A DNA stretch of 64,000 nucleotides from Comamonadaceae bacterium (GTDB taxonomy: Bacteria; Pseudomonadota; Gammaproteobacteria; Burkholderiales; Burkholderiaceae_C), in NCBI GenBank assembly GCA_003599455.1, contig QZKF01000082.1:1-64000 (forward strand), written 5' to 3'. Of the stretch, positions 27,501 to 36,575 are shown in pieces. The position numbers were made by a program, and so were the translations under genes. Each line of letters begins with the position of its first letter. Position 1 is the first letter of the stretch. Under the pieces are notes generated by a model. That model saw only the letters and a list, made by a program, of their open reading frames with translations. It was not told the DNA's origin and did not search any database.

Positions 27501-28226
27501 CTGCTGGCCGACCGCAATGGCGTGATCGATATCAACCTGCCGGTCAGCGGCTCGCTCAACGACCCGCAGTTCCGCCTCGCGCCGCTGATCTTCCGGCTCA
27601 TCTTCAACCTGATCGGCAAGGCCATCACCGCGCCGTTCTCGCTCATCGCCAGCGCCTTCGGCGGGGGCGGCGAAGAGATGAACCAGGTGGTGTTCAGCCC
27701 GGGCAGCAAGGTGCTGGACGACGCTGGCCGGCAGCGGCTGGACGCGGTGGCCAAGGCACTGGCCGACCGGCCCGCGCTGCAGGTCACCGTGGTCGGTCAC
27801 AGCGACCTCGAGGCCGAGCGCAGCGGCTACCAGCGCGCGCGGCTCGATGAGCGTGTGCTGGCCGAGAAGCGCCGCGCGCTCGCGCGCGATGGCGCCGCCC
27901 TCGGCGACACGCTCACGGTCTCACCCGCCGAGTACCCGGCCCTGCTGAAAGAGGTCTACCGCCGCGCCGACATCCCCAAGCCGCGCAACCTGATCGGCAT
28001 CGCCAAGGACCTTCCCCAGGCCGAGATGGAGGCGCTGCTGCTGGCCTCGATCCCGGCCACACCCGATGCGATGCGCGAACTCGCCGTGGCGCGCGGCGTG
28101 GCCGTCAAGGACTACCTCGCCAGCCGCCAGTTGCCCGAAGACCGCATGTTCCTGGGTGCGCCGCAACTCGCCAGCCAGGGCGAGAAATGGCGCCCGCAGG
28201 CCGAGCTGAAGCTCGCGCCGCGCTGA
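24549..28226 (+). CDS. DUF748 / AsmA-like envelope protein with OmpA-like tail
   Basis: The product has 1225 residues. ATG 24549 opens a short basic N-terminus and one membrane helix (ILLALACLLILWLVTWLGL, residues about 18-36). A long DUF748 body follows, made of repeated beta-rich AsmA-type segments (for example RVDFRPWSLELAIEGLRV and the repeat-like GRLNLQRM, GRINLQGL), with Ala/Pro linkers near residues 350 and 800. Near residue 1055 is an OmpA-like stretch, FSPGSKVLDDAGRQRLDAVAKAL...VVGHSD. AsmA-like proteins are thought to bridge the envelope and help move phospholipids, but the role of this family member is not known. The coding sequence fills its frame without obvious breaks. Confidence 0.85.
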   Translation: MNTFLSAIGRGRWARRILLALACLLILWLVTWLGLPPLLKWQLETRATEALGRGVTVQRVDFRPWSLELAIEGLRVANAAGDGEQFSLARLYANAELQSLFRLAPVVDALSLEQPRLNVRHLGGGRYDVDDVLERLRPRDDAPATDPAHFALFNVSLSGGELVFVDDRVGATHRLSELAIGVPFLSNLPARQEVVTEPHLAFVLNGSAFDSRASSTPFAQTRETDASVDIPALDLAPYLPYWPAQWPLKPEAGVLHLALKLAFERQDTPRLAVSGTAALSGLRVVERLGPSETAELLSWERLGLTLNRVEPLARQVDLAAVALKSPVLTISRDGAGRLNLQRMAQAWGASAPPAAASAPVAATGAPSAAPWKFSVARMDLDGGTLQWSDAAVQPASRLALEALRVQAQALSWPVQTPVPFEVSARLGQTPLSIQGSATDVEAQAQIALGELPLATFAPYAASALAPELDGRLAADLQLDWRAARNDQPMGLSVNATRIDLSDLRLGPSRQPLASLRSLQVQDARLDLAASTAVVGKLVITRPQVRAQRDKQGRWMVDRWLKPAQASAAATPTPATAEPSPWQLTLADVQIEAGAVTLEDLLPSRPVGLDLSQIRLQVRNLQPLARSQPDMPVSLQLRMGSTQANRAEPGRLSLDGTLRLPGRAVPDAGGVRTQLKVQAERLPVHALEPYFGDRLNLDLLRADTSYRGTVEAALSPAGLRLALAGNAALDDFRANTLSPAEDLLAWKSLQVRGLQLALAPGQATRVSVAETVLSDYFARVIIDETGRINLQGLVKGADAAPAPEAPAAPPAAAPPPVAPAVADAGPRPEIHFGPISLVNGRVLFSDRFIKPNYSANLSELTGSLSAFSSVPAGAAPQLADLSLRGRAEGTAALEIDGKLNPLAQPLALDIQGRVRNLELPPLSPYTVKYAGYGIERGKLSVDVAYKIEPSGQLTASNQIILNQLSFGERVAGSEAPNLPVKLAVALLADRNGVIDINLPVSGSLNDPQFRLAPLIFRLIFNLIGKAITAPFSLIASAFGGGGEEMNQVVFSPGSKVLDDAGRQRLDAVAKALADRPALQVTVVGHSDLEAERSGYQRARLDERVLAEKRRALARDGAALGDTLTVSPAEYPALLKEVYRRADIPKPRNLIGIAKDLPQAEMEALLLASIPATPDAMRELAVARGVAVKDYLASRQLPEDRMFLGAPQLASQGEKWRPQAELKLAPR

Positions 28227-28338
28227 GCCACGGCCGCCCCGGCCGGGCGCGACCCGTGGGCGCGCCAACTGCGGCGACAATACGCGCTGGTCGCGCCGCC
28301 GTGGCGCCGACACCCGAATCGATCGAGCCATCCCCTCC

Positions 28339-31086
28339 ATGTCGCTGTTTTCCCTGCGCAAAGACCCGTCCTCGTCCAAAGCCTCCCCACCTGCCGTGAA
28401 CACGCCCACCTCTCCCAAGCCGGCCAGCCCGAACGCCGCCCACCCCCTGGACGCCGTCACCGGCGGTGCGTTCTCTGCGCCCACCTCGGGCGAGCGTGCC
28501 GCGCGCATCCGCGACTGGCTCGCGACCGACCCCACGCTGGAGCAGATGAACGAGGTCTTCAAGGAACTCTCGCACCGCGACCGCGGCGCCGCCAAGCCGC
28601 TGAAGGAAAAGCTCGACGAACTCAAGCGCCAGAAATCGCAGGAGCAGATGTCGGTGGAATGGGCGCAGAAGGCCCAGGGCCTGATCGACCAGTCGCGCCT
28701 GAACCTGGCCGACGCCCTGGCCTGGCAGCGCGACGCGGCCCGTGCCGGCGCGCCGCTCTCGCGCGAACCGCTGGCCACGCTGCGCCAGACGCTGGCCGAG
28801 CGCGTCAAGGCCATCGAAGACCTGCAGCACCGGGTGCAGGTCGAGCGCGAAGCGGCGGTGCTGATCGCCCAGCGCATCGAGGTGCTGTCCACCAAGCCCT
28901 GGCGCGAAGCGCAGCAGATTGCCGAGACCCTGCGCACCGACGTGGGCCAGTGGCAGCAGCAGGCCAGCGGCCTCGCGCAGGACGCGCAGTGGCCCAGCGT
29001 GGACGCGAAGTTCCCGCCCATGCTCGACGCCTCGCGCCAGCAGCTGCAACTGGTGTGGGACGCCTTCGAGGCTGCGCTCGCCCAGACCGTGGCGGCCGAT
29101 GCCAGCCCGCAGGCGCCACTGCCCGCGGTGCCGGTGTGGGCCGACGAATTGCGTGCCGCGCGCGGCCAGGACGTGGCCGCCCCGGCCGAAAAGCCCGCGC
29201 AGGACACGCAGGCCCAGCAGGAAAAGCGCGCCCGCGTGGCCGCCGAGCTGGACCAGGCCCTGACCGTGCTCGAACGCGAACTCGCCGAAGGCCACGGCAA
29301 GGCCACGCCCAAGGCCGCGGCCGACGTGCGCGCCCTGCTCAAGAGCCATGGCCGTCTGATCCCGGCCGCGCTCGATGCGCGCGCCCAGGCCGCGCTGGGC
29401 CAGGCCGGTGAACTCGAAGGCTGGCAGCGCTGGCGCGCCGACCAGTTGCGCGAAGAGCTCGTGGCCAGGGCCGAGGCCCTGTTGCAGGCGCCCGAAGGCC
29501 AGCGGCTGGGCGGTCGCAAGATGCAGGAAACCTTGCGTGGTCTGCGAGACCAGTGGAAGACCACCGACCAGGGTGGCCAGCCCAACCACGCGCTGTGGAA
29601 GCGTTTCGACGAAGCCTGCACCGAAGCCCACAAGGTGGTCGAGGCCTGGCTGGTGCAGGTGCGCCAGCAGAGCGAGGCGCACAAGGCGCAGCGCGCGGCC
29701 ATCATTGAAGAACTCAGGGCCTGGACCGAAGCCCACGCGCAGGGCACCGACTGGAAAGCCCAGGTGCGCGAGCTGCACGCCTTCTCGGAGCGCTGGCGCG
29801 AAGCCGGGCACCTGAGCGAAAAGGCGTTTGCCGACATCCAGCCGGTCTGGAAGGACGCGATGCACAAGGCGCACGAACGGCTTGAGGCCGCCCAGGCCGA
29901 GAGCACCGCGCGGCGCAAGGCATTGATCGAAGAAGCCATCGCGCTGGGCGCGGCGCCCATGCTGCGCATCGACGCGGTCAAGGCGCTGCAGCAGCGCTGG
30001 CAGGCCGAGGCCCATGCGGTGCCGCTGGAGCGCAAGCACGAGCAGAAGCTCTGGGAAGCGTTCCGCCAACCCATCGACGAGGCCTTTGCGCGCAAGAGCA
30101 CCGAACGCGAGAAGGCGGCCACCGCGCTCAGCGCGCACGACCAGCGCGTGCTCGATGCGTCGCGCGCGCTGGAGGCCGCCAGCGCCAGCGGCGATGCGCA
30201 GCGCATCCGCTCGGCCATGAACGAGCTGGAAATGGCGCTGGCCGGTCAGGCGCAGGCGCCTGCCGCAGCGGCACCCGCACCCGCGCCGGTCATGGCGGCG
30301 CCTGCCGCCGAGGCACCTGCACCGGTGTCTGACGATGTCGATGCGCCGGCCGACGCGCCCGCGGAGGCCAGCACCGAACCGGCTGCACCGGTCAAGCCCG
30401 CGGCACCCGTCGCGCCGCCGAAGAAGATCGTGGCCGTGCGGGGTGACGACCGTCCCGGCATGAAGAAAGCCGAGCCGGCGGGCCGCGATGGCCGCCGCGG
30501 CGACCGCCCGGATGGCCGCCGTGATGGTGGCGCACCGGGCCGGCCCGATGCGCGCGGCGGACGCGATGCCCGCGGCCCGGGCGCCTCGCCCTGGCGCGAT
30601 GCACGCGAAGAGCGCGAACCGCGTGGCCCGCGCCTGGGCGACGCCGCGTTCCGCGCGCAGCGCCAGGCCATCGAGTCGGCCCAGGCCAGCCTGCGCAAGC
30701 TCGCGGCCCAGGCCCACGGCGAGGTGCTCACGCAGCTCATGACCGCCTGGCAACAGCGCGATGCCGAACAGCTGCCGAGCGCGCAGGCCCTGGGGCCGCG
30801 CGTGAGCGCCGGCAACCGCTCGGCCTGGTCGGCGGCCCTGGCGAAACCTGCGGCGCCCTTGTCCGGCGAGACCCTGCTGCGGCTGGAAATGGCCGCCGAG
30901 GTGCCCACGCCGGCCGAGCACCTGAGCGATCGCCGCATGCTGCAACTGCAGTTGCTCACGCGCCGCCACGCGGCCGCCCCGGCCGACACCTGGGTGGACG
31001 ACGTGGCTGCCGTGCTGGGCTCGGGTTTTGACGCCGGCGCGGAGCGCCGCCTGCAGAACGTGCTGAAGGTGCTGCTCAAGCGCTGA
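28339..31086 (+). CDS. DUF349 domain-containing protein
   Basis: This is a 915-residue, highly charged and largely helical protein with several DUF349 helical repeats (for example RGAAKPLKEKLDELKRQ, WRAEQ-type units, and LWKRFDEACTEAHKVVEAWL around residues 415-440, LWEAFRQPIDEAF around 570). An Ala/Pro-rich then Arg/Gly/Asp-rich linker (about 635-760, with DGRRGDRPDGRRDG) separates it from a C-terminal helical region. DUF349 proteins have no established biochemical function. No signal peptide is visible, so it is probably cytoplasmic. It ends 3 bases from the convergent mtfA stop. Confidence 0.85.
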   Translation: MSLFSLRKDPSSSKASPPAVNTPTSPKPASPNAAHPLDAVTGGAFSAPTSGERAARIRDWLATDPTLEQMNEVFKELSHRDRGAAKPLKEKLDELKRQKSQEQMSVEWAQKAQGLIDQSRLNLADALAWQRDAARAGAPLSREPLATLRQTLAERVKAIEDLQHRVQVEREAAVLIAQRIEVLSTKPWREAQQIAETLRTDVGQWQQQASGLAQDAQWPSVDAKFPPMLDASRQQLQLVWDAFEAALAQTVAADASPQAPLPAVPVWADELRAARGQDVAAPAEKPAQDTQAQQEKRARVAAELDQALTVLERELAEGHGKATPKAAADVRALLKSHGRLIPAALDARAQAALGQAGELEGWQRWRADQLREELVARAEALLQAPEGQRLGGRKMQETLRGLRDQWKTTDQGGQPNHALWKRFDEACTEAHKVVEAWLVQVRQQSEAHKAQRAAIIEELRAWTEAHAQGTDWKAQVRELHAFSERWREAGHLSEKAFADIQPVWKDAMHKAHERLEAAQAESTARRKALIEEAIALGAAPMLRIDAVKALQQRWQAEAHAVPLERKHEQKLWEAFRQPIDEAFARKSTEREKAATALSAHDQRVLDASRALEAASASGDAQRIRSAMNELEMALAGQAQAPAAAAPAPAPVMAAPAAEAPAPVSDDVDAPADAPAEASTEPAAPVKPAAPVAPPKKIVAVRGDDRPGMKKAEPAGRDGRRGDRPDGRRDGGAPGRPDARGGRDARGPGASPWRDAREEREPRGPRLGDAAFRAQRQAIESAQASLRKLAAQAHGEVLTQLMTAWQQRDAEQLPSAQALGPRVSAGNRSAWSAALAKPAAPLSGETLLRLEMAAEVPTPAEHLSDRRMLQLQLLTRRHAAAPADTWVDDVAAVLGSGFDAGAERRLQNVLKVLLKR

Positions 31087-31089
31087 GCG

Positions 31090-31944
31090 TCAGCGCTGGC
31101 GGTCCGGGTCGAAGAAGCCGTCGTACAGCGGCAGCAGTTCGGGGAACTCGGCCGCAAAGCGCGGCCGGTTGACGAAGTAGGCCTCGCAGGTCACGGCGAA
31201 GAACTCGGCCGCGTCCCTGGCCGCGTAGTCGTCGAGCCAGGGCGGCTCGCCACCGAAGCGCTCGGCCATGGCCACCGCCTCGCAGAAGCGGTCGTAGCTT
31301 GCCTGCATGGTCTGGCGCCACACCGACCTCGCCTCGGCGCGGCTGCGTGTGCCCATGAAGCTTCGCGGCAGCGGCGGCGCACCGTCGGGCGCGTCGCCCA
31401 TCTGCATGCCGTGCATGTCGAGCTTGTGCACGAACTCGTGAACCACCACGTTGTGGCCGTGTTGTGCGCGCTCCCCCGCGTTGGCGACGTCTTCCCAGCT
31501 GAGCATGAGCGGTCCCCGGTCCATGGCCTCGCCGGCGAGCACCTCGTCGTAGTGGTGCACCACGCCCGCGCGGTCGGTGGTCTTGCGCCGCGCCACCACG
31601 GCGCCGGGCTGCACCACGATGCCGACGAAGTCGCCGTACCAGTCGAGCAGTTTGAGCGGGTCGCGCACCCGCTCGCCCGACGTGCCGTGCATGTGCAGCA
31701 GCGGCAGGCAGGCCTGGGCCGCAATCGCGAGCGCCATGGCGTCGGTGACGACCAGGCCGTTGGCGCCGTGGAACTCCTTCTCGACCAGGAAGTGCGTGCA
31801 CAGGGCCCGCAGGCGCGCCTGCGCGCTGGCGTCCAGCGCCGCGAGGAACGGGTGTTCGGCGAGGGTCCGCCTCCACAGGGGATCGGGCACGGGTGTGGGC
31901 CGGCGCAGCGCGCGGGGCAGCCAGCGTTGGATCAGGTCGATCAT
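31090..31944 (-). CDS. mtfA: MtfA-like zinc metallopeptidase (M90 family)
   Basis: This is a 284-residue protein of the MtfA/DUF980 family. In E. coli, MtfA binds the repressor Mlc and has aminopeptidase activity, modulating glucose-PTS expression. The zinc motif HEFVH is in HNVVVHEFVHKLDMHG (about residue 165), and the downstream Glu is in the AAEFFAVTCEAYF segment. ATG 31944 is chosen because homologues start close to the LIQRWL helix. It follows lpxH by 25 bases. Confidence 0.85.
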   Translation of the reverse strand: MIDLIQRWLPRALRRPTPVPDPLWRRTLAEHPFLAALDASAQARLRALCTHFLVEKEFHGANGLVVTDAMALAIAAQACLPLLHMHGTSGERVRDPLKLLDWYGDFVGIVVQPGAVVARRKTTDRAGVVHHYDEVLAGEAMDRGPLMLSWEDVANAGERAQHGHNVVVHEFVHKLDMHGMQMGDAPDGAPPLPRSFMGTRSRAEARSVWRQTMQASYDRFCEAVAMAERFGGEPPWLDDYAARDAAEFFAVTCEAYFVNRPRFAAEFPELLPLYDGFFDPDRQR

Positions 31945-31969
31945 GAAGGGCGGGCCGCGTTGCCGCGGC

Positions 31970-32788
31970 TCAGGGCAACAGCGGCAGGCGGCGCATGCCA
32001 CGCGCGTCCAGCCGCAGCACCTCGGCCCGGGGCGTTGCAGCGCTGGCATCCCAGTCGCTGAGCACGATGCGCTGCAGGCCGCCACCGAGCGCGTGTTCCG
32101 CAGGGCGGTGGGTGTGGCCGTGGATCAGGGTGCGTGCATCGGCGTGGTACAGCCAGTCGCGCGCGGCATCGGCGTCCACATCGGCCCAGAGGCTGGGGTC
32201 GCCGCCGGTGCTGCGCTTGCGCGCCTCGCTTTGCGCGCGCAGGTCGCGCGCCATGGCCTCGCGTTGTGCCAGCGGCTGGGCCAGGAAGTCGCGCTGCCAG
32301 GCGGGCTCGCGCACCTGCGCGCGAAAGCGCATGTAGTCGGTGTCGGCCAGGCAGAGCGCATCGCCGTGGCTGAGCAGCCAGCGCTGGCCCTGGAACACCA
32401 GCACGGTGGGGTCGCTCAGGCCCTGCATGCCGCAGGCGGCGAGGCCCGCGGGGCCGAGCAGGAAGTCGCGGTTGCCGTGCAGGAAGTGCACGGGTGTGTG
32501 GGTGCTGAAGGCACGCAGGGCGGCGGCGCAGGCGCGCCAGAACGGGTGGTCCGCCGTGTCAGACGCGTCGGCGTTCAACACGTCGTCACCCACCCACACC
32601 TCGAACAGGTCACCCAGGATGAACAGCGCGTCGGCGCGCTCGGCCGCAGGCTGGCGCAAGTAGCGCGCCCAGGCCTCGAAGGTGGCAGGGTCGCCGGCCT
32701 GCAGGTGCAGGTCGGAAATGACATCGACCGCTTGCCAGCTCGCGGGTGCGATCCGTTCGGCGAAGCGGTCGATGGGGGTGACGGGCAT
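31970..32788 (-). CDS. lpxH: LpxH, UDP-2,3-diacylglucosamine diphosphatase
   Basis: LpxH removes UMP from UDP-2,3-diacylglucosamine to make lipid X in lipid A synthesis. The 272-residue calcineurin-like enzyme has the metal-ligand motifs DLHL (VISDLHLQAGD), GDLFEVWVGDD, GNRD (FLHGNRDFLLG), the His in LLSHGD, and HGHTHRP. Length is slightly above E. coli LpxH (240). It lies 28 bases downstream of ppiB and acts peripherally at the inner membrane. Confidence 0.95.
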   Translation of the reverse strand: MPVTPIDRFAERIAPASWQAVDVISDLHLQAGDPATFEAWARYLRQPAAERADALFILGDLFEVWVGDDVLNADASDTADHPFWRACAAALRAFSTHTPVHFLHGNRDFLLGPAGLAACGMQGLSDPTVLVFQGQRWLLSHGDALCLADTDYMRFRAQVREPAWQRDFLAQPLAQREAMARDLRAQSEARKRSTGGDPSLWADVDADAARDWLYHADARTLIHGHTHRPAEHALGGGLQRIVLSDWDASAATPRAEVLRLDARGMRRLPLLP

Positions 32789-32816
32789 GCAAGGCAGGGG
32801 CGCTGGGCCCCGGCGA

Positions 32817-33323
32817 TCAGATCGCGACGGCTTTCTCGATCACGACGTCGTCCTTGGGCACGTCGTCGTGAAAGCCCTTGCGGCCGGTGGGCAGGCCCTC
32901 GATCTTCTTGACGATCTCGGCCCCCGAGACCACCTTGCCGAACACCGCGTAGCCCCAGCCCTGGGCGCTCGGCGCGGTGTGGTTGAGGAAGCCGTTGTTC
33001 GACACGTTGATGAAGAACTGCGCGGTGGCCGAGTGCGGGTCGCTGGTGCGCGCCATGGCCACGGTGTAGGTGTCGTTCTTGAGGCCGTTGTTGGCTTCGT
33101 TGGCGATTGGCTCGCCGGTGGGCTTTTGCGTCATGCCGGGCTCGAAGCCGCCGCCCTGCACCATGAAGCCGGGAATGACGCGGTGGAACACGGTGTTGTT
33201 GTAGTGGCCCTTGTTCACATAGGCCAGGAAGTTGGCGGCGGACAGCGGTGCTTTCTCGGCGTCGAGCTCCAGCGTGATGACGCCGTGACCGGCGATGTGC
33301 AGTTCGACTTTCGGATTGGCCAT
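32817..33323 (-). CDS. ppiB: PpiB, cytoplasmic cyclophilin
   Basis: This 168-residue cyclophilin-type peptidyl-prolyl isomerase has the active-site segments [20 protein letters not shown] (Arg and Phe/Met/Gln), [19 protein letters not shown] and [12 protein letters not shown]. No signal peptide is present. ATG 33323 is preferred because GGAGA lies 7 bases upstream; an ATG two codons earlier is too close to that site. It starts 2 bases after the ppiA stop, forming a tandem pair of one exported and one cytosolic isomerase. Confidence 0.96.
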   Translation of the reverse strand: MANPKVELHIAGHGVITLELDAEKAPLSAANFLAYVNKGHYNNTVFHRVIPGFMVQGGGFEPGMTQKPTGEPIANEANNGLKNDTYTVAMARTSDPHSATAQFFINVSNNGFLNHTAPSAQGWGYAVFGKVVSGAEIVKKIEGLPTGRKGFHDDVPKDDVVIEKAVAI

Positions 33324-33325
33324 GT

Positions 33326-34027
33326 TCATTTCTCCAGGGTGGCTTTGAGGATGGTGATGGGGGTTTGCGGCACGTCGGTCGGGAACGGGCCGCCGGCACC
33401 GGTGGGGGTTTCCTTGATCTTGTTGACCACGTCCATGCCGCTGACCACCTTGCCGAACACGGTGTAGCCGTAGAGTTCGGCGGCGTTGAGCAGGCTGGCG
33501 CGCGGCACGTCCTTGTAGACCTTGCCGCGGTACTCGAACTGGGGCACCGGGTCTCCGGGCGGGATCGGCGTGGGGTCTAGGAAGGCATTGTCCTTGACGT
33601 TGATGAAGAACTGCGACGAAGCGGAGTGCGGGTCGTTGGTGCGCGCCATCGCCACCGTGCCGACCACGTTGCGCGGGCCACCCAGGGCCAGCGCCGCCTG
33701 GCCTTCGTGGGCCACGGGCGGGCGCGTGGCTTTTTGCTTGTAGCTGCCGTCGAAGCCGCCGCCCTGCACCATGAAGTTGCTGATCACGCGGTGGAACACC
33801 GTGCCGTCGTAGTGCTTGTCGCGCACGTACTGCAGGAAGTTCTCGACCGTCTTCGGGGCCTTGTCGGGGTAGAGCTCGATCACGATGTCGCCCATCGAGG
33901 TGCTGAGCTTCACGCGCGGGGCGCTGCCCTGGGCCCCTGCCGCCAGAGGCAGCAGTGCCGCACTGGCCACGAGGGCCGTGAGCCAGACCACCGCGCGGCG
34001 GCGCAGGGAGGTTGAGGGAGTCGTCAT
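33326..34027 (-). CDS. ppiA: PpiA, periplasmic cyclophilin
   Basis: The 233-residue cyclophilin has a Sec signal peptide ([11 protein letters not shown] then [22 protein letters not shown]). Active-site segments are [20 protein letters not shown] and [20 protein letters not shown] 20-residue insertion rich in Pro/Gly ([20 protein letters not shown]) lies before [13 protein letters not shown]. It catalyses prolyl isomerisation in the periplasm. Its start overlaps the L,D-transpeptidase stop by one base. Confidence 0.95.
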   Translation of the reverse strand: MTTPSTSLRRRAVVWLTALVASAALLPLAAGAQGSAPRVKLSTSMGDIVIELYPDKAPKTVENFLQYVRDKHYDGTVFHRVISNFMVQGGGFDGSYKQKATRPPVAHEGQAALALGGPRNVVGTVAMARTNDPHSASSQFFINVKDNAFLDPTPIPPGDPVPQFEYRGKVYKDVPRASLLNAAELYGYTVFGKVVSGMDVVNKIKETPTGAGGPFPTDVPQTPITILKATLEK

Positions 34028-35511
34028 CAGAGGGTTCCTTCAAAAAAGATCGTCCAGCGGTCCTGCTCGCGCTTCCAGTACTGGCGCCGGGTCACGCCGC
34101 GGCTCTGGCCGGCGGCGACTTCGCCGAAGGTGACCACCATGGTGTCTTCCTGGTCGCGCCAGCGCAGCACCGACAGGTCCTTGATCCGCAGCTCGCGCGA
34201 GCCGCTGGCGCGCAACTCGCCTTCGACCCGCGGCCACCATTGGGCCAGATCGCGGCCCTGGTTCATGAAGCGGCTGGAATAAAACCCCTTGAGTTCGGCC
34301 AGATTGCCTTCGCTGCGGCTGCGCCGCCACGCATCGAGCACGCTTTCGAACTGCTGGCGCTCGGCGGCCAGCGCGTCGGGTTGCACCCATTGCAGCGAGG
34401 GCGCGATCACCACCGGCGTGGTGCGGATCTGCACCGTGGCCAGCACGCGCTCCAGGTCGGGGTTGGACAGCACCACGCAGCCGTCGGAGGCCTGCGGCGC
34501 GCGCACGAACTGGTCGCTCGGCGTGCCGTGCAGCCAGATGCCGCCGCCGGTCTTGCCGCGCTGCATGTCCAGCGCATTGGGGTAGTTGATGGGCAGGGCG
34601 CCCACGCCGTACAGGTCGGGCAGATCGGCGGGGTTGAGGGTGCTGGTGATGTAGTACACGCCCAGTGGCGTGCGCTTGTCGCCCTCGACGGCTTTCTCGA
34701 TGCCCGAGAGGCCGACTGAAATGTAGAAGTCGCCCAGCAGCTTGAGGCGGGGCGCGCGGTCGGCGTCGCTGCTGGAGCGCGCCGGGTTCAGGTTTTCGAA
34801 CAGGTAGAGCCGCGAACGCGAGGCGTCGACGGCGATGGCGTGGCGGCTGTGCGGCGACAGCGTGAGGAACTGCGTGGGCACGCTGCCCTCGGGCGGGCGC
34901 TCGGTGAGCGCGCGCAGGCGGCGGTGCGATTCTTCGCGCAGTGCCGAGAGCTGCGCGGATGCCGCCATGGCCTTGGTGTCGGGCACGTCGCCGAGCTGGC
35001 GCACCGGGCGCGCCTGCAGGCTGAGCAGGTCGCCGTGCACCAGGTGCGCGAGCTGGAAGTTGGGGTGGTCGCGCACCAGCGCCTCGGCCTGGGCCAGGGC
35101 CTCGCGGTGCCGGGTCTGGCTGATGAGCTGGTAGATCCCGATCAGCCGCGCTTCGGCCTGGCCCATGAGGGGCCTGGCCTGGTTCAGCCGCTCGCTGGTG
35201 AGGCCCACGGCGGCGAGCCCGGAAGGCAACGGACTGACCGTGCTCCGCGCCGTGTCCTGCACACGGGCCATGGCGCTGTCGATCAGGGACGACGACGGCG
35301 CGCCCGCTTCGGACGCGCCCGGCTCGGTGGGCAACAGCGTGTCCGATGCGTTGTGGCGCAGCAGCGCCGCGGCGACGAGCAGCGTGACGGCGACCGCAGC
35401 GACCAGGATCACCCGGCTGCGGGGTGCGCGCCCGCCATCGCCACCCTCCGCCCCCAGAAGCCCGGTCGGGACGCTGGCATGGCCACGTTGCGCGAACCGC
35501 CGGCTGGTCAT
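34027..35511 (-). CDS. L,D-transpeptidase (YkuD) with N-terminal anchor
   Basis: The product has 494 residues. A membrane anchor lies at about 34-50 ([18 protein letters not shown]), followed by a helical stalk and a YkuD catalytic domain (about 220-380). That domain has [12 protein letters not shown] and the nucleophile motif SDGCVVLSN. The C-terminal 110 residues form an NTF2-like domain ([25 protein letters not shown]...WTIFFEGTL). The enzyme should make 3-3 peptidoglycan cross-links or attach proteins to the wall. The start ATG 35511 overlaps the stop of the upstream TPR gene, which carries a similar C-terminal domain. Confidence 0.9.
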   Translation of the reverse strand: MTSRRFAQRGHASVPTGLLGAEGGDGGRAPRSRVILVAAVAVTLLVAAALLRHNASDTLLPTEPGASEAGAPSSSLIDSAMARVQDTARSTVSPLPSGLAAVGLTSERLNQARPLMGQAEARLIGIYQLISQTRHREALAQAEALVRDHPNFQLAHLVHGDLLSLQARPVRQLGDVPDTKAMAASAQLSALREESHRRLRALTERPPEGSVPTQFLTLSPHSRHAIAVDASRSRLYLFENLNPARSSSDADRAPRLKLLGDFYISVGLSGIEKAVEGDKRTPLGVYYITSTLNPADLPDLYGVGALPINYPNALDMQRGKTGGGIWLHGTPSDQFVRAPQASDGCVVLSNPDLERVLATVQIRTTPVVIAPSLQWVQPDALAAERQQFESVLDAWRRSRSEGNLAELKGFYSSRFMNQGRDLAQWWPRVEGELRASGSRELRIKDLSVLRWRDQEDTMVVTFGEVAAGQSRGVTRRQYWKREQDRWTIFFEGTL

Positions 35512-36575
35512 CAGGAGCCCGTGGATTCCCGAACGATCAGCCAGCGGTTGCCGCTCTTGACCAGCTCCAGCGTCTTGCGGCTGGTGATGTTCAGGGTGTC
35601 GGAGGTGTAGTCCTGGCGGAAGCGGGCGGTGGCGCGCTCGGCACTCAGGGTGATCGCGAGATCGCTGATGTCGACGCCGATGCGCGAACGCGGCTCGATG
35701 CGCGCGCGGCGCTCGGCTTCCCAGGCGGCGCGGGCCTGGCCACCCGGCGGCGTGAAGGCCGGGCCGTAGGCACCCAGGTAGCCCGGCACGTTCTTCGACG
35801 ACCAGGCCTTGGCCCAGGCCATCACGGCGGCCTCCACATCGCGTTGTGCATCGCCGGAGGCGGGTGCGACGGGCGCTGCGGGAACGGTGGCCGGTGCGGT
35901 GGCGACCACGGCCGGTGCCTTGGTGGCCGCGGGTGCTGCGGCCGCGGGCGCCGAAGGGGTGGCGGCGGCCACCGGGGCGGCGGGGCGGGCGCCCCCCTTG
36001 ATGTCGGCGGCAAACAGGTTGCGGATCAGGCTGAGCTTGGGCGCCACGGCGGGGTTGGTGCCGTCGAGTTGCAGGGCCTTGCTGTAGGCCTGGCTGGCCA
36101 GCTTGGCGTACACGTCGCCCAGGTTTTCGTGCGCGGTGGCGTAGCTCGGGTTGGTGCGGATCGCCATCTCGAGCGCGGCGCGGGCCTTGTCGAACTGGCT
36201 CTGGCCGGCATAGAGCACGGCCAGGTTGTTGTACGGCTCGGGCAGCTCGGGGTAGTCCTCGGTCAGCCTGGCGAAGGTCGCAATGGCTTCGGTGGTCTTG
36301 CCGCTCTCGGTCTGGGCCACGCCCTTGAGGAAGCGCATCTGGGGATCGCGTGGCTTGCCGACCAGGTACTGGTCGGCCTTGTAGAGGGCTTCGTTGTACT
36401 GGCCGGCGCGCACCAGCCGGTTGACCTCGGCGTAGTCGTCGGCCTGGGCCCACGCCAGGGAACCGCCGATGCCGAGCGCCGCCAGGGCCAGCAGAACGAA
36501 CTGGCGCAGACCTGCGCGGAAGACACGGGATTCAAGGCCGCTGCGGCCGGGCTGTGATTTCGCGGGGTGGGACAT
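35511..36575 (-). CDS. Exported TPR protein with NTF2-like C-terminal domain
   Basis: The 354-residue protein opens at ATG 36575 with a signal sequence (FRAGLRQFVLLALAALGIGGSLAWAQ). TPR units follow at about residues 50-190 (AGQYNEALYKADQYL, KTTEAIATFARLTEDYP, SQFDKARAALEMAIRTNP), then an Ala/Pro/Thr linker, then an NTF2-like domain (AWAKAWSSKNVPGYLGAYGPAF...LVKSGNRWLIVRES). The C-terminal domain is the same type as in the L,D-transpeptidase directly downstream, with which it overlaps by one base. A scaffold or partner role in peptidoglycan remodelling is inferred only from that context. Confidence 0.82.
   Translation of the reverse strand: MSHPAKSQPGRSGLESRVFRAGLRQFVLLALAALGIGGSLAWAQADDYAEVNRLVRAGQYNEALYKADQYLVGKPRDPQMRFLKGVAQTESGKTTEAIATFARLTEDYPELPEPYNNLAVLYAGQSQFDKARAALEMAIRTNPSYATAHENLGDVYAKLASQAYSKALQLDGTNPAVAPKLSLIRNLFAADIKGGARPAAPVAAATPSAPAAAAPAATKAPAVVATAPATVPAAPVAPASGDAQRDVEAAVMAWAKAWSSKNVPGYLGAYGPAFTPPGGQARAAWEAERRARIEPRSRIGVDISDLAITLSAERATARFRQDYTSDTLNITSRKTLELVKSGNRWLIVRESTGS

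Noticed and set aside
24420-27800. An 1126-codon minus-strand open frame opposite the DUF748 gene
   Set aside because: Gln/Arg/Gly/His-rich composition, no motif, and the plus-strand frame has a membrane helix, normal composition and a recognised family.
28105-30969. A 954-codon open frame on the minus strand, and another of 765 codons at 27921-30218
   Set aside because: They lie opposite the DUF349 and DUF748 genes. Their residues (long Arg/Gly/His/Ala or Ser/Ala/Arg runs, no domain) are the usual shadows of GC-rich codon use.
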